From Candidatus Pacearchaeota archaeon (GTDB taxonomy: Archaea; Nanobdellota; Nanobdellia; Pacearchaeales; UBA284), in assembly GCA_026395795.1 (NCBI GenBank), contig JAPLYB010000034.1:1-41261 (forward strand): a DNA stretch of 41,261 nt, in the 5' to 3' direction. Made by a program: the position numbers and the translations under genes. A model generated the notes under the pieces. That model was not told the DNA's origin and made no database searches. It was given only the letters and a program-made list of their open reading frames with translations. Shown piece after piece: positions 34,655-41,261 of this stretch. Numbering within the stretch: position 1 is the first letter of the stretch; the number at the start of each line of letters is the position of its first letter.

Positions 34655-34897
34655 TTAGGCGCTTGCTTGTGAAGGAGAGATATAGATGATTGTATCCCCT
34701 CTTATGAAGGTCATCCCAATATTCCTCTTAACTTCTCCGTTGTCAAGCTCTTTGGTGTTTGATAACACAATATTGATGTGTATATCAAAAGCAATTAAAG
34801 TCCCTACAAGTTGTTGATTGTTTTTGAGTTGCACTAGAATTTCTTTTCCTTTTGATTGATTAAGCAAATCTAGTGGTCTTTCAATTCCGTTTACCAT
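34655..34897 (-). CDS. Sm-like (LSm) archaeal RNA-binding protein
   Basis: The 80-residue protein is a single Sm fold. The Sm1 part is VQLKNNQQLVGTLIAFDIHIN (about 22-42) and Sm2 is GMTFIRGDTIIYISP (about 61-75), with the RGD turn that lines the U-binding pocket. Archaeal LSm proteins form heptamers that bind U-rich RNA. It is divergent from eS8 with a short shared promoter gap. Length is normal. Confidence 0.92.
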   Translation of the reverse strand: MVNGIERPLDLLNQSKGKEILVQLKNNQQLVGTLIAFDIHINIVLSNTKELDNGEVKRNIGMTFIRGDTIIYISPSQASA

Positions 34898-34992
34898 TTT
34901 TATTATTTATTCAACAACAGAAATCACTTTTTAAACATTTCTATGTTTTCTTTCTTAGAAAACTATTTAAACCATCTCGCTTCTCTTTTTTC

Positions 34993-35355
34993 ATGAAGAT
35001 AGGAAAGAAGACTACTGGTGGAAGATACAAGAAAACTTATAAGAAGAAACTCTATGAGAGGACAGGAGCGCCAAAACAAGTTGTTCTAGGAACAGAAAAG
35101 AAAAAGACAATCAGAACTCGTGGAGGGCATTATAAAACATTTTTATTGAGTACAGATAAAATGAATCTTTTTCTTAAAAAAGATAAAAAAAGTCAAGTTG
35201 TAAAAATCAAAAATGTTCTAGAAGTTCCAAGCAACCCATTCTTAGCTAGAAAAAACGTTCTTGTTAAAAATGCAGTTGTAGAAACAGATGCTGGAAAAGC
35301 AAGAATAACAAACAGGCCAGGCCAAGAAGCGTGCGTTCAAGGTATTTTAGTTTAA
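34993..35355 (+). CDS. Ribosomal protein eS8
   Basis: The 120-residue basic protein is small-subunit eS8. It begins MKIGKKTTGGRYKKTYKKKL, the rRNA-binding tail, and contains YERTGAPKQVVLGTEKKKTI RTRGG-type sequence and the C-terminal ARITNRPGQEACVQGILV, all family features. An upstream in-frame ATG at 34873 would add 40 hydrophobic residues overlapping the LSm start; it is rejected because the family starts here and a TATA box (AACTATTTAAACC) lies about 26 bases before 34993. Confidence 0.94.
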   Translation: MKIGKKTTGGRYKKTYKKKLYERTGAPKQVVLGTEKKKTIRTRGGHYKTFLLSTDKMNLFLKKDKKSQVVKIKNVLEVPSNPFLARKNVLVKNAVVETDAGKARITNRPGQEACVQGILV

Positions 35356-35397
35356 TTACAACAGTGTTCATATTCTAACTTCTCTCGAGGATATTCT

Positions 35398-35462
35398 AAA
35401 GATTTAAAAATCTTTACACAGAAAGATTTATAAATCGCCAAATAATTAAGTTTATAAATCTT
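35398..35462 (+). promoter_or_regulatory. Three TATA-like palindromes at exact 24-base spacing before tfb
   Basis: Copies are AAAGATTTAAAAATCTTT (35398-35415), GATTTATAAATC (35425-35436, a perfect palindrome) and TAAGTTTATAAATCTTA (35446-35462, one mismatched pair). Their centres are 35406.5, 35430.5 and 35454.5. The middle copy is placed to act as TATA box for a short leader before the ATG at 35474. The array could be binding sites for a repressor, or for TBP/TFB itself. Confidence 0.6.
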
Positions 35463-35473
35463 ATCCTTGGAAA

Positions 35474-36433
35474 ATGGTTAATAAATTCGTCAAAAAATGT
35501 CCAGAATGCGGTTCTACTAACCTTATTTACGACGAACAAAGAGGAGAAATTATCTGTGGAGATTGTGGACTAGTCGTAGAAGAAAAGATGATTGATTTAG
35601 GACAAGAATGGCAGCAATTTAGAGAAGGAGAAAAAAAGACAAGGGGTGGAGCGCCATTAAGCATGCAGAAATTTGACCAAGGATTGACAACAAATGTTGG
35701 AGAGATATCTGATATTTATCAATTAGGTTCTGAGAAAAAGATTAGAAAATTTTTTAGATTAAAAAAATGGCAAGAGCGAGTCTCAACAAGTATCGAAAGA
35801 AATCTAAGACTTGCTATGGCCGAATTAAGAAGAGTTGCTTCTTTTTTGAATCTTCCAAATTTTGTTAAAGAAGAAGCTTCAAGAGTTTACAACCTTGTGT
35901 TGCAAAGAGGTCTTGTAAGAGGAAGATCAATGGAGTCGGTTGTATCTGCTTGTATTTATGCAGCATGCAGGACATACGGTATTCCAAGAACACTCGATGA
36001 AATTTCTGCTGCATCTGAAGTTGAAAGGAAAGATATCGGAAGAACATACAGATTCGTAACAAGGAAGCTGAATCTTAAGATTACACCAAGTGATCCAAAA
36101 AATTACATTGCAAGATTCGCATCAATACTTCATCTTTCTCCAAAAACACAAAACGACGCCTTGAGAATTTTAAAAAAAGCAGAAAGTTCAGAGTTGACAA
36201 GTGGAAGAGGGCCGGCAGGAATCGCTGCAGCAGCATTATATGTGGCTGCTCTTCTTAACGATGAGAGAAAAACACAAAGAGAAGTTGCAGATGTTGCAGG
36301 GATTACAGAGGTTACAATAAGAAACAGGTATAAAGAACTTCTAGATAAGCTAGGAATAGAAGAAAAGCTCAAGATTAAAGAATTTGAACAGAAAACAGCG
36401 AAAGAAAAAGAGAAGAAGAGTAAAGAAAAGTAA
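35474..36433 (+). CDS. tfb: Transcription initiation factor B (TFB)
   Basis: The 319-residue protein recruits RNA polymerase to TBP-bound promoters. The N-terminal zinc ribbon has C9, C12, C28 and C31, followed by a B-reader segment (DLGQEWQQF, GAPLSMQKFDQG). Two cyclin repeats follow (about 115-205 and 210-300), the second ending with a helix-turn-helix that reads the BRE (REVADVAGITEVTIRNRYKE). The lysine-rich tail is common. Three TATA-like palindromes lie upstream, hinting at special regulation. Confidence 0.95.
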   Translation: MVNKFVKKCPECGSTNLIYDEQRGEIICGDCGLVVEEKMIDLGQEWQQFREGEKKTRGGAPLSMQKFDQGLTTNVGEISDIYQLGSEKKIRKFFRLKKWQERVSTSIERNLRLAMAELRRVASFLNLPNFVKEEASRVYNLVLQRGLVRGRSMESVVSACIYAACRTYGIPRTLDEISAASEVERKDIGRTYRFVTRKLNLKITPSDPKNYIARFASILHLSPKTQNDALRILKKAESSELTSGRGPAGIAAAALYVAALLNDERKTQREVADVAGITEVTIRNRYKELLDKLGIEEKLKIKEFEQKTAKEKEKKSKEK

Positions 36434-36508
36434 TTCTTTTTCTCTTATTATTCAATATACCCTTTAATTTACAATAAAGATTATATACTTCTTTTTTGTC
36501 TAATACAA

Positions 36509-37066
36509 ATGTCAAGATCAGTAGAAGATATGGAACTCCGTGAAGACCCAATGAAATCAGCAGATTTGCAAGCTTTTTTAACTATTTTAGGAGCACCCAA
36601 TAAATTATTTCTCGATATTTTTAATGCATATGCGTATACTTCTGATTTAGAAAAAAGAGTTAGAGACATTCTTTCTGGTTTTGTAGGGACTGTAAGGCTT
36701 CCAACAATTAGTTATGAACTTGTTACAAAACCAGAATTAGAAGTAGCAGGTAAATACATTGAACAGAATTATCTAGATTCTCTTTTAATGACATATAAAG
36801 AAGCAGAACAGGCACGTAAAGATTTAAAAAAAAGAAAAATTCTTGGAGAACAAGGAACACTATATTTAAAAGAAATTCACTGGAGTGAGGTTGGAGGTTC
36901 ATCAGCCTCAATTGAATTAACTTTAAACCCCCAGCAAATAAAAATTTCCTATCTCCAAGCAAAGGATGGACACGAACCAGAAATTTTAGGCAAATTAAGA
37001 AAAGAAGCTTCAATAAGAGGCGTTGGTTATTATGAAGAAGCTAGAACACATAGGGTTCGAGGATAA
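36509..37066 (+). CDS. Conserved-looking protein of unknown function
   Basis: The 185-residue protein is not recognised. It starts with an acidic stretch (MSRSVEDMELREDPMKSADL), has a helical middle with a possible coiled coil (about 85-115, YKEAEQARKDLKKRKILGEQ) and a beta-rich C-terminal part (about 118-160) ending in basic residues. There is no signal peptide or membrane helix and no clear catalytic motif. A TATA-like GATTATATACT lies about 25 bases before its ATG. It sits between tfb and RNase Z, so a role in gene expression is possible but unproven. Confidence 0.6.
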   Translation: MSRSVEDMELREDPMKSADLQAFLTILGAPNKLFLDIFNAYAYTSDLEKRVRDILSGFVGTVRLPTISYELVTKPELEVAGKYIEQNYLDSLLMTYKEAEQARKDLKKRKILGEQGTLYLKEIHWSEVGGSSASIELTLNPQQIKISYLQAKDGHEPEILGKLRKEASIRGVGYYEEARTHRVRG

Positions 37067-37081
37067 AACTCTTCTTTCGTT

Positions 37082-37978
37082 TTAGACCTCAATTTTCATA
37101 AAATCCTTTGCTAATTCAGAATTCTTAAATGTTTTTCTTGCTTCATCTAGAACTAATTTTTCTTTTCCAGAATATCTTTGGCTGATATGGAGAAGGATTA
37201 ATCTCTTTGCTCCTGCTTTTTTAGCAGCAGTTGCAATTTCTTTTGCAGTAAGATGTTTTCTTTCTTCTGCGAGATCTTTTCTTTCATCAAGGAAACATGC
37301 TTCTCCTACAACAATATCTGCATTTTTTGAAGCTTCAACACAATTTTTATTGAAAGCAGTGTCAAGGATAAAAGTTATCTTCTTCCCAGGGATGGGGGAA
37401 GTAAATTTCTTTGCGCTGATTATTTTATTCTTAAACTTCATGTCTTTTCCTTCTTGAATTTCTTTAAGCCAAGGTCCTTGTTCAACCCCCTCTTTCTTCA
37501 ACTTTGCCATGTTAACCCTAAATTTTGGTTTTTGAACAAAAGAATAAGCAAGACAAGGGGATACATGATCCATTCTATAAGCTTCCAAAAAGAAATCTTT
37601 GTTTTCAAAAAAGTTTCCTTCGTCAATCTCATGAACATCTACCTTTATTTTTTCTCTGAAGATAAACATGGAGAGGATAGCTTCAAGATATTTTTTTGTT
37701 CCTCTCGGTCCGTAGATATCTAATGCCTTGCTGTAATTCCCAAGAGCAAGTGTTTGTAATAAACCAGGTAATCCTAAGATATGATCCCCATGCCAGTGAG
37801 TTATAAGAATCTTAGTTAACTTTTGAGCATTCAAACCAGCAATTTTAAATTGTCTTTGTGTGCCTTCTCCACAATCAATAAGGATATTCTCAGAGCCATA
37901 GCTAAGCAAAATTGATACCTGATTCCTATCTTTAGTTGGAACTGCGTGGCTTGTCCCCAAAAAGGTTAACTCTACCAT
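37082..37978 (-). CDS. rnz: tRNA 3'-end endonuclease RNase Z
   Basis: The 298-residue metallo-beta-lactamase-fold nuclease removes 3' trailers from tRNA precursors. It opens with VELTFLGTSHAVPTKDRNQ and carries the di-zinc motif ITHWHGDHILGLPGLL (H61, H63, D65, H66). The later DTAFNKNCVEASKNADIVV, HLTAKEIATAAKKAGAKRL and LLHISQRYSG are RNase Z signatures. Length fits the short archaeal form. It lies close to the tRNA-splicing endonuclease gene, divergently transcribed. Confidence 0.93.
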   Translation of the reverse strand: MVELTFLGTSHAVPTKDRNQVSILLSYGSENILIDCGEGTQRQFKIAGLNAQKLTKILITHWHGDHILGLPGLLQTLALGNYSKALDIYGPRGTKKYLEAILSMFIFREKIKVDVHEIDEGNFFENKDFFLEAYRMDHVSPCLAYSFVQKPKFRVNMAKLKKEGVEQGPWLKEIQEGKDMKFKNKIISAKKFTSPIPGKKITFILDTAFNKNCVEASKNADIVVGEACFLDERKDLAEERKHLTAKEIATAAKKAGAKRLILLHISQRYSGKEKLVLDEARKTFKNSELAKDFMKIEV

Positions 37979-38129
37979 TCTTATGACAACACAAAAGCCC
38001 TTTTATTGTTTTCTATTCTGCTAGAAAAAGAAAACGCTCAAAAATCATTCTGATTTTCGTCATCTTAGAAGTTACTATTGCTTTAGACAACTTTTGCTAA
38101 CTTTTAAATATAATACTTATTCTATATAA

Positions 38130-38783
38130 ATGAGAAAAATGGCCAAAGGAACAAGAACAACGAAGAAAGCAGAAGATTCAGATAAAACCTCATTTAGTCT
38201 TGAAGTCGGATCAAAAATAAGAGAAGTTAAGTTAGAAAAAAAACTTGAAACAAAAGATAAATCAAACCAGATTATCAAAGCAAAACTTGTTGGTGATAAG
38301 GTTGTTAGTTCAGACAAAAATGCTCGAGATCTTCAAGGCAAAAGCAGATTCGGAGAGATTATAGAAGGAAAAATTTCTTATCCTCTGACTGAAGCATTAT
38401 ACTTGCTCGAAAAAGGGAGATTAACAATCACCAATAAAGGAAAAAAATTGAGTTTTGACAAATTTTTAGAAATTGTTAGAGAATCAGACCCAAATTTCTA
38501 TACAAAATTCTGTGTTTTTAGAGATATGAGAAATCGAGGGTACATTGTCAAGACTGCACTGAAGTTTGGAGCAGATTTCAGAGTTTATGATCGAGGCATC
38601 AAACCGGGAGAAGATCATGCAAAATGGGTTTTATTTCCAGTTCATGAGTCTTCAATACTAACTTGGCACGATTTTGCAGCAAAAAACAGAGTTGCTCACT
38701 CAACAAAGAAGAAACTTCTTATAGGAATTGTTGATGAAGAGGGCGATGTTACATATTATATATGTGAATGGACTAGGCCTTGA
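38130..38783 (+). CDS. endA: tRNA-splicing endonuclease EndA
   Basis: The 217-residue protein cuts introns from tRNAs at bulge-helix-bulge sites. The catalytic triad is clear: Y153 in FRVYDRG, H163 in GEDHAKW and K194 in HSTKKKLLIG. The spacing of 10 and 31 residues matches the archaeal enzyme. The N-terminal domain is longer than in minimal EndA, with a charged extension (about 1-65). Only one copy of the fold is present, so the enzyme is either a homotetramer or needs a partner subunit. A TATA box (CTTTTAAATATAAT) lies about 24 bases upstream of the chosen ATG. An intron-containing tRNA-Gln lies about 2.2 kb away. Confidence 0.93.
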   Translation: MRKMAKGTRTTKKAEDSDKTSFSLEVGSKIREVKLEKKLETKDKSNQIIKAKLVGDKVVSSDKNARDLQGKSRFGEIIEGKISYPLTEALYLLEKGRLTITNKGKKLSFDKFLEIVRESDPNFYTKFCVFRDMRNRGYIVKTALKFGADFRVYDRGIKPGEDHAKWVLFPVHESSILTWHDFAAKNRVAHSTKKKLLIGIVDEEGDVTYYICEWTRP

Positions 38784-38847
38784 TACTAGATAAAAATGTA
38801 TCTTTTTTAAGCATAAATCTTTTATACTCTTCTTTCTTGTTTCTTTT

Positions 38848-39861
38848 ATGGGTTTGAATATTATAGAAAAAAAGCCATTGGTGATTACTCTTTTGAGAGA
38901 TAAAGGTCCATCATTACCTAGTCAGATCTCTGGAGAAATTGGATTGTCCTTATTATTCACATCAGCCCTACTTTCAGAGATGGTTTCAGACAAGATGGTC
39001 CTGTACAGCTACTTAAAAGTCGGCGGTTCTCCATTATACTTCCTTCCAGGTCAAGAAGAAAAGCTGGAGAATTTTTCAAATCACCTTCATGGAAAGGAAA
39101 AAGAAGCGTTACAATTATTAAAAGAAAGGCAAGTTTTGTGTGAAGACGAACTTGAGCCGGTCCAGCGAGTTTGTTTAGGAAACATGAAAGATTTTGCAAT
39201 TCCCGTTAAATTCAATTATAAAAACCAACCAAAATTATTCTGGAGATATTATATGTTCCCAGAACAAGGGTCTTTCACAAAGATGGAAGAGTATTTTGCA
39301 AAACTTCCCAAACCTCCAAAGGTCGAGACAGATAAAAAAATTGAGGAATTCGAAAAACCAGATGAGATTAGAGATACAATTAATAAGCTTAAAGAAGAAA
39401 ATGCAATCAAACCTCTGCATCCAGTTGGCATGGATGAAAAAGAGAAGTTGGCAGAAGCAAATAAAGAAGTTAAAATAGAAGTAAGAATAGAAGAACAAAA
39501 ACTTCTCCACCCAGAAGTTCTAAAGAAAACAGTCAAGAAACGTGTTCCAACAAAGAAAAAACAAGACTTCACTTCTCGTGTTTTAGATTATGTAAAAGAG
39601 AAAGACATGTTAATACTAAAGAATTTTGATGAAGACAATAAGATTTGTGTTGCAGAACTAGAATCAGCAGTTGGTGCAATGAAGTTTCTCATCTTTGGAT
39701 TAAACAAAAAGTCTTTGAACGAATCAGACCTAAGTCTTGCTTTCAGTGAAGGGCAGCATGAAAGACTTCCTGTTCTTTTAATAACAAACGGCAAGTTAAC
39801 GAAGAAAGCAGAAGAATATCAAAAGAAGTTAGGAAATTATATTATCATCAACAAAATTTAA
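38848..39861 (+). CDS. Unknown protein with winged-helix-like N-terminus
   Basis: The 337-residue protein follows endA by 64 bases on the same strand. The first 70 residues look like a winged helix (ITLLRDKGPSLPSQISGEIG, then SALLSEMVSDKMVLYSYLKV). A charged linker (about 155-230) joins it to a C-terminal domain of about 95 residues with an alternating beta/alpha pattern (MKFLIFGLNKKSLNESDLSL, VLLITNGKLTKKAEEYQKKL, YIIINKI). The last part faintly recalls restriction-endonuclease-like folds without an obvious catalytic set; that is only a resemblance. No membrane segments. Function unknown. Confidence 0.6.
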   Translation: MGLNIIEKKPLVITLLRDKGPSLPSQISGEIGLSLLFTSALLSEMVSDKMVLYSYLKVGGSPLYFLPGQEEKLENFSNHLHGKEKEALQLLKERQVLCEDELEPVQRVCLGNMKDFAIPVKFNYKNQPKLFWRYYMFPEQGSFTKMEEYFAKLPKPPKVETDKKIEEFEKPDEIRDTINKLKEENAIKPLHPVGMDEKEKLAEANKEVKIEVRIEEQKLLHPEVLKKTVKKRVPTKKKQDFTSRVLDYVKEKDMLILKNFDEDNKICVAELESAVGAMKFLIFGLNKKSLNESDLSLAFSEGQHERLPVLLITNGKLTKKAEEYQKKLGNYIIINKI

Positions 39862-39989
39862 AAAATGAGACTGCCGAAGCACAACGTTGTCTTGCCAAAA
39901 CTAATTAAGATATAAATAGAATATCCTTTTTGAAGATACGCACTTCAATTTAGTGTTTTAGTGCTTTTGTTTAAAAGATATATCAGAAA

Positions 39990-40175
39990 TTAATCTTTTC
40001 TTATTTGTGCGTTGATGACTACATTCTGCTGTTTGCTCCACTCTTTATCTGAATGTGTTTTTACATATTCTGCCCAAAATTTTACAAAATTAAGCCTGTC
40101 CTCTTGATTATCTTTGCCTGGTTTCATAAAAACTCTTTTCTCTTCTTTTTTATTATCTTCTATATTCTTACTCAT
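39990..40175 (-). CDS. Small partner protein of the nucleotidyltransferase
   Basis: The 61-residue product starts at an ATG whose first bases overlap the end of the nucleotidyltransferase gene as ATGAGTAA (8-base overlap), implying coupled translation. A TTG at 40188-40190 could add five residues but the ATG is preferred. The N-terminal half is charged (KNIEDNKKEEKRVFMKPGKD) and the second half helical and aromatic (NFVKFWAEYVKTHSDKEWSK, QQNVVINAQI). No named domain is recognised. Size and coupling are those of a toxin-antitoxin partner or an accessory subunit; this is inference. Confidence 0.6.
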   Translation of the reverse strand: MSKNIEDNKKEEKRVFMKPGKDNQEDRLNFVKFWAEYVKTHSDKEWSKQQNVVINAQIRKD

Positions 40176-40749
40176 TTTTTCTCTTTTCAATAATTTCCTT
40201 TAATTTGTCTATTTTTTTATAATCTATTTTATCTTTAAATATTCTTTCAACATGCAATGCATCTTCCATGTCTTTTCCAGAGCATAAAAAATATCTTTTG
40301 AATGCGATTTGTCTTTCAAGAGAGGAAATTTTTAAATTTCCTTCTTTTAATTTTACCACGATAAAATCATCAAAAACATCTTCATCTTCTCTTTTAACAA
40401 TTTTAACTTCAAAATTTGGAATAGAAGTATTTTCTAAAGCAAATCTAACAGCTAAACCTTCACGTAGATAGGAAAAGAGTTCTTCTGGTTTTTCTGCATT
40501 TATACACCAAAGTCCATTATTTTTTAATTCTTCATAAAAACGAAAGAATTTTTCTTTATCCACTTTTCTAATAAAAACATCTACATCCTCTGTAGCCCTT
40601 GTCCTTCCTAATAAAATAGCCACATATCCCGAAATAAGCACATAGTCAATATGCCTCTCTAAAATTCTAATAAACTTTAAAACAAGCTTATCTAGATTGC
40701 TCAATTCTCTGTCGCAGATTATCTCTCTTTTTTCAGTATTATATATCAT
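40168..40749 (-). CDS. Nucleotidyltransferase, AbiEii/MenT-like
   Basis: The 193-residue protein has the DNA polymerase beta-type nucleotidyltransferase signature YVLISGYVAILLGRTRATED followed by VDVFI, where the acidic pair in EDVDVF is the expected metal site. A helical C-terminal region (about 115-193) follows. It fits the AbiEii/MenT-like group, which includes toxins that modify tRNA and enzymes of unknown substrate. A TATA box with BRE-like bases (reads CGAAAGTGTTAAAAATTGG on the minus strand) lies about 26 bases before the ATG. The next gene overlaps by eight bases. Confidence 0.75.
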   Translation of the reverse strand: MIYNTEKREIICDRELSNLDKLVLKFIRILERHIDYVLISGYVAILLGRTRATEDVDVFIRKVDKEKFFRFYEELKNNGLWCINAEKPEELFSYLREGLAVRFALENTSIPNFEVKIVKREDEDVFDDFIVVKLKEGNLKISSLERQIAFKRYFLCSGKDMEDALHVERIFKDKIDYKKIDKLKEIIEKRKNE

Positions 40750-40951
40750 TTAATATCCAACCATGTCCAATTTTTAACACTTTCGATATAACAAAAAAAG
40801 AAGAAATCATAAAAAATGTTTGGCATTTTTGCGATTCGACAAATTTCCTAGTGCCGAAAAAGTTCTCTTTTTCTAGCATAACAAAGTTTTTTAAATTGGT
40901 CGGTTTTAAGAACAGTAAGCATCTTAACCGCATTAAGATGTTTAGAGATGT
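40750..40951. other. Intergenic stretch with two hairpins before tRNA-Gln
   Basis: No convincing gene. AAAAATG (40813-40819) pairs with CATTTTT (40825-40831). CATCTTAA (40920-40927) pairs perfectly with TTAAGATG (40933-40940) around a 5-base loop, 11 bases before tRNA-Gln. A TATA-like TTTTTTAAATTGG (about 40886-40898) would start transcription ahead of the second hairpin, putting it in the tRNA leader. Confidence 0.4.
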
Positions 40952-41056
40952 AGTCCCGTAGTATAGCGGTCAAATTCTCTAAACAAAACTGTTTGAGAAG
41001 ACTAAGTATGTTGGCCTTTGGAGCCAGCGACCCAGGTTCGAATCCTGGCGGGACTA
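40952..41056 (+). tRNA. tRNA-Gln (anticodon TTG) with a D-loop intron
   Basis: Exon 1 is 40952-40973 and exon 2 is 41006-41056. Joined they give a 73-base tRNA: acceptor AGTCCCG/CGGGACT, D-stem GTAT/GTAT, anticodon stem TTGGC/GCCAG with loop CTTTGGA (anticodon TTG), T-arm CCAGG-TTCGAAT-CCTGG, discriminator A. The 32-base insert lies at the end of the D-loop (about position 21/22) instead of the usual 37/38. CCA is not encoded. Confidence 0.88.
40974..41005 (+). other. Intron of tRNA-Gln with bulge-helix motif
   Basis: Inside the intron TTCTC (40975-40979) pairs with GAGAA (40995-40999), and AAACA (40981-40985) with TGTTT (40990-40994). The exon bases GGTC (40968-40971) pair with GACT (41000-41003). 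This leaves 3-base bulges AAA (40972-40974) and AAG (41004-41006) on either side of a 4-pair helix. Cutting after the second base of each bulge gives exactly the boundaries that restore a normal tRNA. The outer helix is weak, a relaxed type of motif. Confidence 0.75.
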
Positions 41057-41129
41057 TCTCTTACTTTTTCTTTAGAAATAATTAAAAAGTTGAAAATTAA
41101 CTATCTTTTATGAGATTTGAAAACAGTAT

Positions 41130-41180
41130 CTCCGAATGAAGTTTAATACTATAAAGTTACTCCGAAAAGTTTAAATACTT
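41130..41180 (+). promoter_or_regulatory. Duplicated BRE/TATA promoter element
   Basis: CTCCGAATGAAGTTTAATACT (41130-41150) and CTCCGAAAAGTTTAAATACT (41160-41179) are near copies 30 bases apart. Each has a BRE-like purine stretch and a TATA-like box. The second is about 26 bases before the ATG at 41201 and fits a leaderless start. Confidence 0.55.
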
Positions 41181-41181
41181 A

Positions 41182-41200
41182 ACCTATCTATTAGATAGGT
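41182..41200. promoter_or_regulatory. Palindromic operator-like site abutting a start codon
   Basis: ACCTATCTA-T-TAGATAGGT is a perfect inverted repeat of 9-base arms around one base. It fills the space between the TATA box and the ATG at 41201, covering the expected transcription start, where a bound repressor would block the polymerase. Confidence 0.6.
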
Positions 41201-41261
41201 ATGAAAAGAGTGAAGATTATAACAAAAACAACACTTATTCTGAAAGGAATAAGATGCTTTC
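41201..41261 (+). CDS. Partial gene cut by the window end
   Basis: An ATG directly after the palindrome opens a frame of 20 codons (MKRVKIITKTTLILKGIRCF) that continues past the window. The first residues are basic. No family can be named. The promoter and operator layout just upstream supports a real, regulated start. Confidence 0.45.
   Translation, partial: MKRVKIITKTTLILKGIRCF

Noticed and set aside
34873-34992. N-terminal extension of eS8 from an upstream ATG
   Set aside because: The 40 extra residues are hydrophobic and unlike eS8, overlap the divergent LSm start, and the TATA box fits the ATG at 34993.
39865-39915. 16-codon frame after the unknown protein (MRLPKHNVVLPKLIKI)
   Set aside because: Too short, no recognised family and no partner; could be chance.
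40188-40190. TTG start for the small partner protein
   Set aside because: An ATG 15 bases later overlaps the upstream stop as ATGAGTAA, a more usual coupled start.
40739-40933. Possible 64-residue minus-strand gene upstream of the nucleotidyltransferase
   Set aside because: No domain, odd composition, overlaps the transferase promoter and start, and covers hairpins; probably chance.
1-41261. CRISPR array or rRNA genes
   Set aside because: Reading through, I saw no regularly spaced direct repeats with spacers and no conserved rRNA stretches.

Overview
The window reads as chromosome from an AT-rich archaeon. The evidence is aIF5A with a hypusine loop, archaeal-type ribosomal proteins (eL40, uL15, eS8), SecY plus separate SecD and SecF, TFB, an Sm-like protein, tRNA-splicing endonuclease, prefoldin alpha, AglB and pyruvoyl-dependent arginine decarboxylase. 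Many genes start about 26 bases after a TATA box, as expected of leaderless archaeal transcripts. Gene content (SpoIIM-like protein, ribose-1,5-bisphosphate isomerase-like protein, short intergenic gaps) suggests a DPANN lineage such as Woesearchaeota or Pacearchaeota; this is inference, as no phylogeny was run.

Layout: (1) 1-5083, translation and secretion: a cut-off helix-turn-helix gene, aIF5A, eL40, uL15, secY, then a TnpB element with a 42-residue AbrB-like gene, an EMC3/DUF106 membrane insertase homologue and prefoldin alpha. (2) 5085-6610: HAD phosphatase and ribose-1,5-bisphosphate isomerase-like gene. (3) 6720-13011: SpoIIM-like membrane protein, a lipid-linked sugar flippase, AglB oligosaccharyltransferase and a GlcNAc-1-phosphate transferase, the constant machinery of N-glycosylation. 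(4) 13107-26917: a variable sugar island bordered by an integrase remnant and a second flippase. It holds FkbM and other methyltransferases, UDP-GlcNAc 2-epimerase, glycosyltransferases, GDP-mannose 4,6-dehydratase, a cupin and a reductase/C-methyltransferase fusion, which together suggest a branched 6-deoxyhexose. It also holds a frameshifted glycosyltransferase, a separate glycosyltransferase tail and an aminotransferase tail, signs of turnover. (5) 27011-34496: secD, secF, tRNA-Gly, tRNA-Arg, a metallo-beta-lactamase-fold enzyme, thioredoxin reductase, threonine dehydrogenase, arginine decarboxylase, a PIN protein, an MTH1-like Nudix enzyme and tRNA-Leu. (6) 34655-39861, RNA and transcription: Sm-like protein, eS8, TFB, an unknown protein, RNase Z, EndA and another unknown. 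(7) 39990-41261: a nucleotidyltransferase overlapping a small gene, an intron-containing tRNA-Gln, and the start of a gene behind a duplicated promoter and a perfect palindrome.

The most interesting points are the TnpB/AbrB-like element with candidate ends, the tRNA-Gln intron in the D-loop close to EndA, three palindromes spaced exactly 24 bases before tfb, the sugar-reductase/C-methyltransferase fusion, the nucleotidyltransferase pair, and the promoter-operator at the right edge.
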